The notes under the pieces are model-generated. The model was not told where the DNA came from and ran no database searches. It saw nothing but the letters and a program-made list of their open reading frames with translations. From contig JAKIUN010000013.1 of NCBI GenBank assembly GCA_021647505.1, positions 1 to 63,910 of the forward strand: 63,910 nucleotides of DNA, written 5' to 3'. A program made the position numbers and the translations under genes. The stretch is from Gammaproteobacteria bacterium (GTDB lineage Bacteria > Pseudomonadota > Gammaproteobacteria > SZUA-152). Shown here piece after piece: positions 24,510 to 34,900 of the stretch. Position 1 is the first letter of the stretch. Each line of letters opens with the position of its first letter.

Positions 24510-25541
24510 ATGAAACCGAAAGCCTCATCCCTGACTTCCACGGCACTTTTAATATGGAAGACCCTCGACTCTCGGGGACTGGATGCCAATGATTTCTTTA
24601 CACAGTCCGGGCTGGATCCTGCATTATTGCGGGAACCCAACGCCCGCTATCCAGGCCATGCCATAAAACGGCTTTGGCACCGGGTGAAAGAAACGCTGCA
24701 GAATCCCTGCATCGGACTTGAAGTTGCCAGCCACTTTCACCCGACCACTCTGCACGCCCTTGGTTTTGCCTGGATGGCAAGCACAACACTGGAAGAGGCC
24801 TTTGCACGCCTGGTTCGTTATTCCCGTATCATCACGGATCGCGAGGAATACAGGTTCGGGGAAACGGATAAAGATTTCCGCTTTGAGGTTCACCCGTTGG
24901 ATGAGGATCGCTTTTATCCCTACGAAAGTCGCGATGCCGCCTTTGCCGTACTGATCACCATGTGCCGCTCCATTTATGGAAACGACTTCAACCCGCTGCA
25001 TATCGAATTTTGCCGGCCGGAGCCAGCACAGCCCTGCATGGGAGAATTTCACGAGCTGTTCCGCGCCCCTCTGATCTTTTCTGCCCCGGTCTATGCCATG
25101 CACTTCGACAAAGAGATCATGCGCAAGCCGTTGTCTACCGCCAATGCCGACGTGGCACGCGCCAATGATGAAATCATCACAAATTATTTGCTCCAATCGG
25201 ACAGCTGTGACATTGTGATGCAGGTCAAGAAACACCTCACCGAGCAGCTGTCCTCCGGCAAGGCCACGCAGGATTCCATCGCTCGGGCACTGAACATTAG
25301 TTCCCGCAGCCTGCAGCGCCGCCTGCACGAGGCCGGCACCCATTACAGTGAGGTACTCAATAACACCCGGCGGGAGCTGGCCATTACATACATACGCAAT
25401 TCACGCCTGAGCATGGGAGAGATCACTTATCTGCTCGGCTTCGCTGAAGTCAGTAACTTCTCCCGTGCCTTCAAACGCTGGACGGGAAAACCGCCCAGTG
25501 AGTACCGTGCAGAAAGCACCTCGCAGGTCATTTTGCAATAG
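24510..25541 (+). CDS. AraC-family transcriptional regulator with Arabinose_bd-type sensor
   Basis: A 343-residue protein. The N-terminal about 200 residues (YPGHAIKRLWHRVKETLQNPCIGLEV..., HALGFAWMASTTLEEAFARLVRY) match the Arabinose_bd-type ligand domain of OruR/ArgR-like AraC proteins. The C-terminal AraC double HTH spans about residues 245-335 (SIARALNISSRSLQRRLHEAGTHYSEVLNNTRRELA, then ITYLLGFAEVSNFSRAFKRWTGKPPSEYR). Such regulators often control adjacent or divergent metabolic genes; candidates are lpxC or the acyl-CoA ligase downstream on the same strand. The ligand is unknown. Confidence 0.85.
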   Translation: MKPKASSLTSTALLIWKTLDSRGLDANDFFTQSGLDPALLREPNARYPGHAIKRLWHRVKETLQNPCIGLEVASHFHPTTLHALGFAWMASTTLEEAFARLVRYSRIITDREEYRFGETDKDFRFEVHPLDEDRFYPYESRDAAFAVLITMCRSIYGNDFNPLHIEFCRPEPAQPCMGEFHELFRAPLIFSAPVYAMHFDKEIMRKPLSTANADVARANDEIITNYLLQSDSCDIVMQVKKHLTEQLSSGKATQDSIARALNISSRSLQRRLHEAGTHYSEVLNNTRRELAITYIRNSRLSMGEITYLLGFAEVSNFSRAFKRWTGKPPSEYRAESTSQVILQ

Positions 25542-25724
25542 GCTGTTCCACGAATGTGATTATTCTTCTCTCCGCCGTATTCCCCGAGAGAAAACCCCCG
25601 ATAGCACAGCCTCGGACGGCGGCAGATGACGACATCCTGCGCATCTGCCGACACGGCCTATTTCCTCTATGATAAAATCCAGGCCACTCACACACAGCCG
25701 TCCACACGGAACTCAAAACATACC

Positions 25725-27311
25725 ATGCCCGGCCTGCTACATGAGCTCATTCTGCACAGTGCCGAAACACACCCCACCAGGCCTGCGCTAACCCACAAAA
25801 AATCCACCCGGCACTACGCCGCGCTGGCCAATCACATCCAGCATGCCGCACAAGGATTTCTCCGCTTGGGTCTATCACGAGGCGAGCGTGTCGCCGTGTA
25901 CCTACCCAAGCAGATGGAAACTGTCGACAGTATGTTCGGAGCCAGCCTCGCCGGTGGAGTTTTTGTACCGATCAATCCACTGCTCAAGGCCGAACAGGTT
26001 GGGCACATCCTGCGCGACTGCAATGTCCGCATTCTGGTGACCGCCACCCTGCGCGCCACTCAGCTGGCTGAAGTTTTGGCGGAATGCCACGATCTCAACC
26101 ATGTGCTTATCGTGGATAGTAGCAAAGGGCTGCCGGATATTCCCGGAGTGAACTGCATAGGCTGGAATGAGCTGCTCGCACCGGAAACCCTGCGCGCACC
26201 CCATGCCCGTATCGACACCGACATGGCCGCCATTCTCTATACCTCCGGCAGCACTGGTAGACCCAAAGGCGTGGTGCTGTCGCATCGCAATATGATAGCC
26301 GGTGCGGAGAGCGTGGCGCAATATCTGGGCAATACCGCCGATGACCGACTACTCGCCGTACTGCCCTTCAGCTTCGACTACGGCCTGAGCCAGCTGACCA
26401 CCGCCTTCCGTGTTGGCGCCAGCGCCGTGCTGATGGACTACCTGCTACCGCGCGACATTGTCCGCGCCGTAGCCAAACACGGCATCACCGGCCTCGCCGC
26501 CGTGCCGCCACTGTGGACACAGATCGCCAACCTGCCCTGGCCCGAAGCGGCACAGACCTCACTGCGCTACATCACCAACTCCGGCGGCGCCCTGCCCCGC
26601 ACCACACTGGCAGCCCTCCAGGCCGCACTGCCCAATACAAAACCCGTACTGATGTATGGCCTCACCGAGGCCTTTCGTTCCACTTATCTGCCGCCGGAGG
26701 AGCTGGCCCAGCGCCCCGAATCCATGGGCCGGGCCATTCCCAATGCCGAGGTGATGGTGGTACGTGAAGACGGCAGCCCCTGCTCACCCGGCGAACCAGG
26801 CGAATTGGTACACCGCGGCTCACTGGTCGCCATGGGCTACTGGAATGACACCGAACGTACTGCCGAACGCTTCCGCCCGGCACCTGACCAGGAAAGCGGA
26901 CTGCCACTACCAGAGATCGCCGTATGGTCCGGTGACACGGTAAAAATGGATGAAGACGGCTATCTGTATTTCATTGGCCGCAACGATGACATGATCAAAA
27001 CTTCAGGCTATCGCATCAGCCCTACCGAAGTGGAAGAAACGCTCTACGCCAGCGGAATGATCGATCAGGTCGTTGCCCTGGGTGTCCCCCACCCCACGCT
27101 GGGGCAAGCCATTGTCACCGTGGTCACCACCGATAGTGACAACGTAGACAGCGAGGCCATCCTGCAGCACTGCAAGCAGAAGCTGCCCGCCTTCATGGTA
27201 CCCCAGTACATCCAGATTCAAGCCAGTCTGCCACGCAATCCCAACGGCAAGATCGACCGCAAACAACTGACCCACGAATTGCAAGGCCTGTTTCAGGAGA
27301 ACACCACATGA
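25725..27311 (+). CDS. Acyl-CoA ligase (AMP-forming), exosortase A-associated
   Basis: A 528-residue ANL-superfamily enzyme. It has the P-loop YTSGSTGRPKGVVLSHRN, the GLTEAFRSTYLPPEEL motif, the hinge region YLYFIGRNDDMIKTSGYRISPTEVEE and the C-terminal catalytic lysine in RNPNGKIDRKQL. The sequence fits the exosortase A-associated AMP-ligase family (TIGR03098), whose substrate is not known. It should adenylate a carboxylic acid and load it onto CoA or the nearby acyl carrier protein. ATG 25725 (MPGLLHELIL) is chosen because homology begins there. It is followed by a PLP-dependent decarboxylase, the usual partner. Confidence 0.85.
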   Translation: MPGLLHELILHSAETHPTRPALTHKKSTRHYAALANHIQHAAQGFLRLGLSRGERVAVYLPKQMETVDSMFGASLAGGVFVPINPLLKAEQVGHILRDCNVRILVTATLRATQLAEVLAECHDLNHVLIVDSSKGLPDIPGVNCIGWNELLAPETLRAPHARIDTDMAAILYTSGSTGRPKGVVLSHRNMIAGAESVAQYLGNTADDRLLAVLPFSFDYGLSQLTTAFRVGASAVLMDYLLPRDIVRAVAKHGITGLAAVPPLWTQIANLPWPEAAQTSLRYITNSGGALPRTTLAALQAALPNTKPVLMYGLTEAFRSTYLPPEELAQRPESMGRAIPNAEVMVVREDGSPCSPGEPGELVHRGSLVAMGYWNDTERTAERFRPAPDQESGLPLPEIAVWSGDTVKMDEDGYLYFIGRNDDMIKTSGYRISPTEVEETLYASGMIDQVVALGVPHPTLGQAIVTVVTTDSDNVDSEAILQHCKQKLPAFMVPQYIQIQASLPRNPNGKIDRKQLTHELQGLFQENTT

Positions 27312-27478
27312 GCCTACCTCAGGATCATTTTCCACCTCCAGATGTAGGGTGGGCACTGCCCACCTTCATGGCCTGGATCGTCCGCAACTGGTGGACAATG
27401 CCCACTCTTATAACAGGATCGAGTATTTTGTGGCGACACTTCCCTCAAGCTGACGATTGTTTGGAGCCAAGTTCATGA
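27308..27478 (+). CDS. Doubtful 56-codon ORF bridging ligase and decarboxylase genes
   Basis: An ATG overlapping the ligase stop (ATGA) opens a 56-codon frame that ends in a TGA overlapping the decarboxylase start (ATGA). It encodes MSLPQDHFPPPDVGWALPTF..., but the VGWALPT part comes from the dispersed TGGGCACTGCCCACC repeat. The coupling at both ends is striking, yet the repeat content suggests a spacer invaded by a palindrome rather than a genuine protein gene. Confidence 0.2.
   Translation: MSLPQDHFPPPDVGWALPTFMAWIVRNWWTMPTLITGSSILWRHFPQADDCLEPSS
27343..27412. repeat. Dispersed repeat, GTAGGGTGGGCACTGCCCACC type
   Basis: GTAGGGTGGGCACTGCCCACC at 27343 and a degenerate GGTGGACAATGCCCAC near 27390 share their core with the nested repeat at about 8345-8415. 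It is a genome-wide palindromic unit placed within the ligase-decarboxylase spacer. Confidence 0.5.
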
Positions 27479-28710
27479 ACAAACCCCGCCATGCCCCCTC
27501 GGTACTGGAAGCCTTCCCCGTCAAAAAGGGTGAACTCATGATCGGTGGCATTCCTATTACCCGCCTTGCCGACCGTGTCGGCCAGACTCCCTTCTATGCC
27601 TACGACCGACAAAAGATCAGCGAGCGTATCGCCCACCTGCGCAAGCACCTGCCAAGTGAAATTCACCTGCACTACGCCATCAAAGCCAACCCCATGCCCG
27701 CCGTGGTGCAGCACCTTGCAGGGCTGGTCGATGGCTTCGATCTGGCCTCCGGTGGTGAAATGCACGTGGCACTGGACACCGGCATGTCAGCCGACAACAT
27801 CAGCTTCGCCGGCCCCGGCAAGTCGGAACGCGAAATCGCCAGCGCCATCGCCGCTGGAGTTACCCTCAACCTGGAATCGGCAACCGAACTGGAAACAGCG
27901 GCAAGACTGGGCGAGAAACAGGGCATCAAACCCAGAGTCGCGGTACGCGTAAATCCCGACTTTGAACTCAAATCCTCCGGCATGAAAATGGGCGGCGGCC
28001 CCAAGCAATTCGGTATCGATGCCGAGCAAGTGCCCGCAGTACTAAAATGCATCGGTGAACTAGCGCTGAATTTCCAGGGATTTCATATCTTCAGTGGCTC
28101 ACAGAATCTCAGGCCCGAAGCGATCATTGAGGCCCAGGAAAAGACCTTCGCCCTCGCCTATCGGCTGGCCGGTGATGCCCCCTCCGCGGTGTATAAACTC
28201 AATATTGGCGGTGGCTTCGGCATCCCCTATTTCCCGGGTGAACAGCCACTGGATATCACACCAATCGGTGAACGGCTGAACGACTTGCTGGAAGAAAAGG
28301 CCAAGCAACTGCCCGGGACAAAGGTTGTCATCGAACTGGGACGTTATCTGATTGGTGAGGCGGGTGTCTATATCTGTCGTGTAGTGGATCACAAAATTTC
28401 GCGGGGACAGGTCTATCTAGTCACCGATGGCGGCCTACATCATCATCTTGCCGCCTCCGGAAATTTTGGCCAGATTATCCGCAAAAACTACCCCGTGCTG
28501 ATTGGCAATAAAATGGGGAGCAGTGAAACAGAAACCGTCAGCATCGTTGGCCCCCTGTGTACACCACTCGATATTTTGGCGGACAACATGGCCCTGGCAA
28601 AAGCGACTGCTGGTGATTTGGTCGTGGTTTTTCAGTCCGGGGCTTACGGATTTAGCGCAAGTCCACACCACTTCCTGAGTCATCCGCCCCCTCTTGAGGT
28701 ACTGATTTAG
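27475..28710 (+). CDS. PLP-dependent decarboxylase, exosortase A-associated
   Basis: A 411-residue fold-type III (alanine-racemase-like, DAP/ornithine decarboxylase) enzyme. HLHYAIKANPMP holds the PLP lysine, then FDLASGGEM, GGGFGIPYF (phosphate-binding glycines), VTDGGLHHHLAASGN, the GPLCTPLDIL motif with the catalytic Cys and Asp of the family, and GAYGFSASPHHFLSH. It matches the exosortase A-associated pyridoxal-dependent decarboxylases (TIGR03099). The amino-acid substrate is unknown. GGAG lies 9 nt before ATG 27475. With the ligase and ACP it should make an activated acyl or amine building block, possibly for the exopolysaccharide or a lipid; that is inference. Confidence 0.87.
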   Translation: MNKPRHAPSVLEAFPVKKGELMIGGIPITRLADRVGQTPFYAYDRQKISERIAHLRKHLPSEIHLHYAIKANPMPAVVQHLAGLVDGFDLASGGEMHVALDTGMSADNISFAGPGKSEREIASAIAAGVTLNLESATELETAARLGEKQGIKPRVAVRVNPDFELKSSGMKMGGGPKQFGIDAEQVPAVLKCIGELALNFQGFHIFSGSQNLRPEAIIEAQEKTFALAYRLAGDAPSAVYKLNIGGGFGIPYFPGEQPLDITPIGERLNDLLEEKAKQLPGTKVVIELGRYLIGEAGVYICRVVDHKISRGQVYLVTDGGLHHHLAASGNFGQIIRKNYPVLIGNKMGSSETETVSIVGPLCTPLDILADNMALAKATAGDLVVVFQSGAYGFSASPHHFLSHPPPLEVLI

Positions 28711-28730
28711 ACAGGGAGTGCTCGAAATAA

Positions 28731-28750
28731 CCCGTCTTCGGGGGTGTTTT
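28731..28750 (+). terminator. Weak terminator after the decarboxylase gene
   Basis: CCCG-TCTT-CGGG followed by GGTGTTTT lies 20 nt past the stop. The stem is short. A larger inverted repeat (CAATGAAT at 28751, ATTCATTG at 28807) follows in the convergent gap before the ACP gene. Confidence 0.35.
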
Positions 28751-28832
28751 CAATGAATAAGGCCGTACTTCATGGGCGCAGGGGGGGGGATCAACAGTAT
28801 AACCTCATTCATTGGCCCCCCGAGCAACTTCA

Positions 28833-29090
28833 CTAGCGGAGCTTTTCCACTACAAACTCGGTCAGGCTACCCAAGGTCTCAAAAACATCTCCCACTAATT
28901 CGTCGTCTTCGACGATAAAACCAAAACGGTCTTCCAGTCCGGTAATAATCGTGACGACCGCCATAGAGTCCAGTTCGGACAATTCACCCAACAAACCTGA
29001 ATCCACGTGCAACGCAGCGCCGCGCTCGCCCAGCTGCAGTACATCCCCGAGAACTTCTCTTACGGCATTCAGCAAATCAATTTCTACCAC
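28833..29090 (-). CDS. Acyl carrier protein (exosortase A-associated type)
   Basis: An 85-residue acidic helical protein with the phosphopantetheine site ELDSMAV (Ser42), of the short ACP type found beside exosortase A-associated ligases. It starts at GTG 29090 (VEIDLLNAVREVLGDV). It is convergent with the ligase and decarboxylase instead of being in their operon, so its expression follows the minus-strand exopolysaccharide genes. It is the likely carrier for the acyl group activated by the ligase. Confidence 0.85.
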   Translation of the reverse strand: MVEIDLLNAVREVLGDVLQLGERGAALHVDSGLLGELSELDSMAVVTIITGLEDRFGFIVEDDELVGDVFETLGSLTEFVVEKLR

Positions 29091-29153
29091 AGATTACGTC
29101 ACTCACATAAGAAACCAGTAACTACACTATGCAATATCATCCCACAGAAAAAA

Positions 29154-30317
29154 TCAGTCGCCAAACTCACGGTATTCATAAGCACCTATGTCAATTGCCC
29201 CCGAGATATCCCGCAACTGCTTGTCCGCAATATGCCTATACTCAAAACGAGTCAACTGATCAAGGTTACCTTCCAGGTTTTGTAATTCACTGACAGACAA
29301 TCCCGCATCAATCGCCAGAGACGATGTATCTAGACGATAATCATACTGCGTTCTCCCAAGCAGCCCTGCATCCCGCAGGGGGCCAAGATTATGACTCTCA
29401 GCAGCCTCACCTTCAAGCAGCTTGCCCTTCCCGACAAGCAGATTATTAATCAACTTTGCTTTTGAGCGATCCGCAATTTTGAAAAAAAACCCTCTACTGC
29501 GATCATTGACAATCGTGTTATTTATTGCCCACAAATGATTGGCCGATTTCCGCAGTCCCTCGGCACCATAAGCTATAACAGTCCAGTTCTCTGTCCGTGG
29601 TCCCTGTTGAATCACATTACCAACGATATAGGTAAGGCCACCATTAGGGACATCGATGGCATAGCTCGATGAACCATCAGATTCATCCATAATTCTGTTA
29701 CTAATAATCTGGGTCTCTTTGGCACGACTCTTTACATTGTGCCCAATCTTCGCATGGTGAATATAACTGTATCTCAAGATAAAGTGTTCAATCCTGCCAA
29801 TATAAATATTGTGGGTACGTCCTTTACCATAGCCATTATGAGAAAACTCTGAATACTCAATCAGAATCCGGCTCTTGGAGTCGGATGAACTCAACAGGCC
29901 ATTCTCATTATGATGAAAATAACAGTAGCGAATCGTGAGACCCCGCCCCTCATGCCGGATGCCAGCCCCGTTATGGTCAGGCACAACAGCCCCGGAGAAT
30001 TCAATATTCTCTACCGTAATGTTGCTACCTTTTATCACCCACAATGCCTTGCCTTCCGCATGCCTCCCCGTGCCACGAATATGAGGTCGGCCATTGACAC
30101 CTTTGATGGTCAGATTATTCTGTCGCCATACTGCCACATCACCGTCATAGTGACCTGTAGCATCGATCTCCACGACATCACCATCAACAGCAAATTCGGC
30201 CGCCACACTGGGAGAAACAAACTCTTTTCCCGGGCCAACCTGGATCAGCGCAGCCAGGGAGGAGGAACAAATACAGAGGCCGATCAAGGCCACACAGTTA
30301 TAAATAATGAGCCTCAT
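29154..30317 (-). CDS. Secreted right-handed beta-helix protein
   Basis: A 387-residue protein with a signal peptide (MRLIIYNCVALIGLCICSSSLA) and successive beta-helix coils: NNLTIKGVNG, NITVENIEFSG, GLTIRYCYFHHNENGL, RILIEYSEFSHNGYG, FILRYSYIHHAKIG and QIISNRIMDE. This resembles polysaccharide lyase and epimerase-type parallel beta-helix domains (PF13229/NosD-like). Near the end, LAIDAGL...DIGAYEY is a pattern common in secreted beta-helix proteins. No catalytic residues can be assigned. It probably binds or cleaves the extracellular polysaccharide made by the neighbouring genes. Confidence 0.75.
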   Translation of the reverse strand: MRLIIYNCVALIGLCICSSSLAALIQVGPGKEFVSPSVAAEFAVDGDVVEIDATGHYDGDVAVWRQNNLTIKGVNGRPHIRGTGRHAEGKALWVIKGSNITVENIEFSGAVVPDHNGAGIRHEGRGLTIRYCYFHHNENGLLSSSDSKSRILIEYSEFSHNGYGKGRTHNIYIGRIEHFILRYSYIHHAKIGHNVKSRAKETQIISNRIMDESDGSSSYAIDVPNGGLTYIVGNVIQQGPRTENWTVIAYGAEGLRKSANHLWAINNTIVNDRSRGFFFKIADRSKAKLINNLLVGKGKLLEGEAAESHNLGPLRDAGLLGRTQYDYRLDTSSLAIDAGLSVSELQNLEGNLDQLTRFEYRHIADKQLRDISGAIDIGAYEYREFGD

Positions 30318-30361
30318 ACCAATACCTTTTCAATATGATCGCTTAGGAACGTGCACATTTC

Positions 30362-31636
30362 TCAACCAACCAAGTCATCAAGAGTGGCTGCAAGCTGTCC
30401 GGTCAAGCTGCGCCTCTCAAAACGTTGCACAATCGCTGGAGAAACAGCCGGAATATCTCCAGTCAGAAACTTCTCATAGGCCTGCATGATAGCCTCCTCA
30501 ATGCGCCCTGAATCAGCAGGAGAACAGCACCAGCCACCGCCAACTTCATCCAATAGCTCATTAATCGCCCCTTCACTGCAGAGCACGAGAAAATGCTTAT
30601 TCATACGCAGATATTCGTAAACCTTAGCGGGTACCATTAGTCGGGAAAAACCAAAATGCGACTCCACTGCCGCCCCCATCGGCTCATTCAGAACCAATAA
30701 TAGTCCCGCTTTCCCAAGTTCTACCAGGCTTTCAGAATAGGGGATTCTTTCGACCATACCCGAGACATTCTCATCCAGCCCAGTCTCTCGAACCACATTC
30801 CGAAACCAGTCATGATTAAAACCCTGGCCTGCACCAATGAACCTCAGCGCTATCTTTGATTTTTGCAGACGCCCCTGACTAATAAGTGAGCCAACAGCAT
30901 TCAGTATTGGGCGAGGATCGCGGTTTTCTGCATCAATGGCACCTGGGTACACGATGACGAATTTCTCTGTATTACCGTTTGTTGATTGGAAGCCACTGAA
31001 GTCGTCTTCGTCATAACCATTGGTAATGGTGACAAAGCGCTTTTCTGGCAAAGATGGATAACGTGCAATAAAGTCTTTTCTTGCTAGGTTAGTATTGGCT
31101 ATCGTGACATCTGCATGCCGCACCACCCTATTCTCAAGCATTTTATCCAATTGATAATAGAAGCCTTTGCCCCCACCTCCCGCCCAAGGGTCTCGAAAAT
31201 CCGCCACCCAGGGAAGCCCCGTCTGCTGCTTCAAGGCCAAACCGATGCGGTGAGCTGTCGGAATCGGATAAGTGCTAAAGATCGCATTGATTTTACTAGA
31301 GGCTATAATCTCCCGCCCCTTTCTGATTGCCGGGCGATACCAACTTCGGAAGCGATCAGGATACTCAACCCAGCTTGGATAACGGCCAGAAACACTCCAT
31401 TTTTCCTTCGAATTGACGCATGGTACACGATGAACAGCAACCTCATCCGGAACTTCCGTCAGTAACTTTGGATCGATGTTTTCATAGCGTTCAGGTGGCA
31501 CGGTAATAACATGTGAACGCCAACCATGATCCAGTAGAAAACGGGAAAATTTAAGTGTGCGCAACACTCCGGTACTGCTGTTGTCCGGTGGATAATGAAA
31601 AGCAATCACTAACAAGTTTCGATAGCCGTCTTTCAA
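30362..31636 (-). CDS. Glycosyltransferase family 4-type protein
   Basis: A 424-residue GT-B protein. The N-terminal domain shows NLLVIAFHYPPDNSSTGVLRTLKFSRFLLDHGW and DFRDPWAG. The C-terminal domain has VTITNGYDEDDF and a less canonical nucleotide-sugar site (ESHFGFSRLMVPAKVYEYLRMNKHFL). TTG 31636 is preferred as start because AAAGGGAG lies 5 nt before it; a GTG at 31672 is an in-frame alternative. It transfers a sugar from a nucleotide donor in the cytoplasm. It lies upstream of the beta-helix gene by 44 bp and is probably co-transcribed. Confidence 0.8.
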   Translation of the reverse strand: MKDGYRNLLVIAFHYPPDNSSTGVLRTLKFSRFLLDHGWRSHVITVPPERYENIDPKLLTEVPDEVAVHRVPCVNSKEKWSVSGRYPSWVEYPDRFRSWYRPAIRKGREIIASSKINAIFSTYPIPTAHRIGLALKQQTGLPWVADFRDPWAGGGGKGFYYQLDKMLENRVVRHADVTIANTNLARKDFIARYPSLPEKRFVTITNGYDEDDFSGFQSTNGNTEKFVIVYPGAIDAENRDPRPILNAVGSLISQGRLQKSKIALRFIGAGQGFNHDWFRNVVRETGLDENVSGMVERIPYSESLVELGKAGLLLVLNEPMGAAVESHFGFSRLMVPAKVYEYLRMNKHFLVLCSEGAINELLDEVGGGWCCSPADSGRIEEAIMQAYEKFLTGDIPAVSPAIVQRFERRSLTGQLAATLDDLVG

Positions 31637-31910
31637 AACATCTCCCTTTACAAAGAAATTTCCAGGTAGCACTCTATCCTACGACACTGTCATACAACAG
31701 CACGACAGACAGTGACGGGACAAGAGATCCTGGATGGCACAGGGAAGACAGAAGTAACTATTCCACCCAATAAACCTACTGGCAAGATACGGGAAATTAC
31801 CTGGGAAAACACAGTGGCTGCGACCAGCCATGCCGGGCCTCGCAACAGGCCTCTGGATTTGACGGATAAGCTACGCCTGACTTCATCAGGGAGCAATATT
31901 AGCGTTATAA

Positions 31911-31942
31911 GGGCCTGGCCGCCATAGATGAATGCCAGGCCC
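31911..31942 (-). terminator. Terminator-like hairpin after the large surface-protein gene
   Basis: GGGCCTGGC and GCCAGGCCC form a perfect 9-bp stem with a 14-nt loop, 41 nt beyond the stop at 31983. On the minus strand it is followed by TTATAA rather than a long U-tract. The rest of the 346-bp gap (31637-31982) holds no gene I can support. Confidence 0.5.
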
Positions 31943-31982
31943 TGTTTACAGCGTACCTCAGAGAAAGATTAAGTGTATATTT

Positions 31983-34900
31983 TCAGAAACCCCGCAAAAT
32001 GCTGTACTCACCCCGCCCAACACGCCTCCACTGGCACGAAACACCACCGGTTGACCGTGTAAACCTGGCAAACAGGAACATCAGCATGGCTCCTATCGTC
32101 CACCAGCTCCAGGCACCAGCAGCCGTGTCCGACCCAGTGACAGTCACCTCGAGAGAGGAACTGACATAGCCGTCATCGCCGCTACAGTTGATAACATATG
32201 TACTGTCACTGTCCGGACTGATTGTCAGGCTACCACTCGTCGCCTTGGAGCCACTCCAGGCACCGCTGGCAGTACAGCTGTCAACACTGGCACTCGACCA
32301 GCTAAGCGTGGTACTGGCACCGGCAACGATCTGGCTGGGGTCAGCACTAAGGCTGATGAGTGGTGGAGACGCAGTCATAACGGTAACATCAAAAGAAGCA
32401 CTGGCACTACCACCGCTCCCCGTGCAGGTGAGGGTATAAGTACTATCATCGCTGGGGGTGACGGTCTGACTGCCACTGGCTTCCTTACTGCCACTCCAGG
32501 CACCGCCAGCAGTACAGTCATCCACATTGCTGCTGGACCAGTTGAGAGTGACACTTTCACCGACAAAAATGCTGGCCGAGCTAGCACTTAAATTAACGCT
32601 GAGTGCAGACGCTGAAACCGTCACTACAACGCTGCGTACAGCGTCACCAACATCACTGCTACAGGTTAACGTAAAATTGGTGTTTTCACTTAACGGCCCT
32701 ACCGTCTCGTTGCTGGCGAGTGCCTTATTCCCTATCCAGCCTCCCTCGGCGACACAGCTGTCTGCATCTTTCGCGTTCCATGTCAGAGTCACCGTCTCGC
32801 CCGCACGCACACTGGTATTACTGGCAGCGAGATCCAGTGAGGGAAAAGGGCGCGCAGAACCCGCCCCTCCCGAGAGCTTGTAAACAAATACGTTCTGTTT
32901 CATATCGTTGACCAGCACAAACAAATTCTTCGAGGGCACATAACGAAAACGGCCATAGGTGCCGTTCTCGTCGGGCAGACTCGGCGCTATAAGATTAGTA
33001 ACAGCCGGAGCCATGCGAGACCATTCCAAGGTGTCTGATGCCAGCGTATAAACCTGCTCTCCTCCCTTCCAGGCAACGAAGCGATCACTGACAGGGTCAA
33101 ACTCAAAACCAGCAGCATCAGAGTCTTCGATTTCTGTTGCGCCACTGGTGGTTGCTATCCCTCCCGTCACAGCCTCAGGGTTGCTAATATCGTAAATGGC
33201 GGTCTTCGGTGTCTTATCTCCCCATTTCGTGCCACCCAGCATAACCAGTTTCCGGCGGTCAGGATCAATCGCCGTTGTCATGTACATGTCGGACTGAACA
33301 TTGTTGCTCCTGCGTTTTGTCCAGGGTGCCCCTAAATTCAGAGGATCAAACTCATACATATTTCCCTTTGAGGTATACCATATGTGGCCGGTAACCGGAT
33401 CATAGGCAGACGTCATGGCACAGCCTCCCCTATCATCCTCAATATTTTGCCAACCCGATTCAGCAGGTACTGCAGCGAAATCGTACAACCAGGTTCCCCC
33501 CAAACAACCCCCGGAACCCCAAACAGAACCTCCCGAGGAAAAGAAGCGGTCAATGGTCGGGATGTACTGTAATCCATTGTAGGTGTGACGCGAAGACGGC
33601 AAGCCATCCTCATAGATGTCTACACTCTTTACCCGCTGTTCCTTCGGCGTTTTCTGAGTTACAAAAGCCCAGCTAAAACTTTCAAAATCAAAAGCATACA
33701 GTTCATTCCCATCATAATTCAGGTGCCCGCCGCCCCAAACCACTAGACGTTCACGGCGGGAGTCATAGACGCCACCACTCCAGGAACCCATCACATCGTG
33801 TTTAACGCCGAGCTGCGCCCAGATGCTCGAGTTCTTAATTTCATACCAATGCCCCGGAGGCAAGATATCCAGCACGCTACCGGAACTCGGGGATTGAACT
33901 GCAGCAACCGCAGAGGCAACCGAATCGTTGTCGGCCCCATCGAACGCCACTACCGTATAATTATAGCTTTTGCCCGGCGTCATGCCTTCATCTATGAAGG
34001 ATGTATCACCGGTTGTTCCGGCCAAAACGTCTCCACGATAAACGCGGTAACCCGCGACGAAGTTATCGTCCGCCGGTGCATCCCAGCGCAGATAGGACTC
34101 TTGGGGAGAAACCGCCACCGCCTGAAAATTGGACGGTGCCGCTGGAGATTGGCTGTCGTTTAACGGTGTTGCACTGGCCAACCAGGTAATCTCATCTTGT
34201 GAGAGCAGACGGTTATAGATGCGAAAATCGTCCATGTCACCACCATAGGCGGCACCCCACTCCGTGCTCCATTTCTGTACATCCACCCCAATATTAAGCC
34301 AGCCCTCGGCAGGTATTGCCTGGGTTCGGTTCACATCCACGGCCTGATATACCTCGGCACCATCTTTGTAGATGGTGAGTGCGCCATTGCGGCGGGCCCA
34401 ATTCACCACCAGATGGTGCCACTGATCGTCACCCAGTGTCACGGCCGTATCTTTGACATGCGTGCCGTTCACCAATATCTGTAAATTGTGTACCCCCCAC
34501 AGTTTGAGCAGGGTCGATTCCCGGTTGCTGGAGCGGTAGGAAAGGATTGTGCTGCCACCATTGCTGTCACTGCTACGCACCCAGACGGACAGACTGAGTT
34601 CTTCGGAGGGGAAAAAGCCCTCGACCTTCAAACCGACTTTGTCACGACTGACATCATCAAACCTCATGGCCTGCCCCAACTTGCCGGGTTTTAACACGGG
34701 GGGTTGTCTGGAAGTACCCTCATTGCCCACACCACTGGCATCGCTGAACGTTCTGTCACCGGTTACTGCATCAAAATCCCAATGAAGCACCAGGCCCGGT
34801 GTGCCGGCCTGAGCCGACAGTGCGGTCATGGCACAGGCCACCACCACCCACTGGGCCAGGATCCGCGTGAAACGGCGTCCCATGAACGATATCCCGCGTA

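Noticed and set aside
31712-31927. Plus-strand ORF of 71 codons downstream of the giant gene
   Set aside because: No ribosome site, no motif, and it runs into the GGGCCTGGC terminator hairpin.
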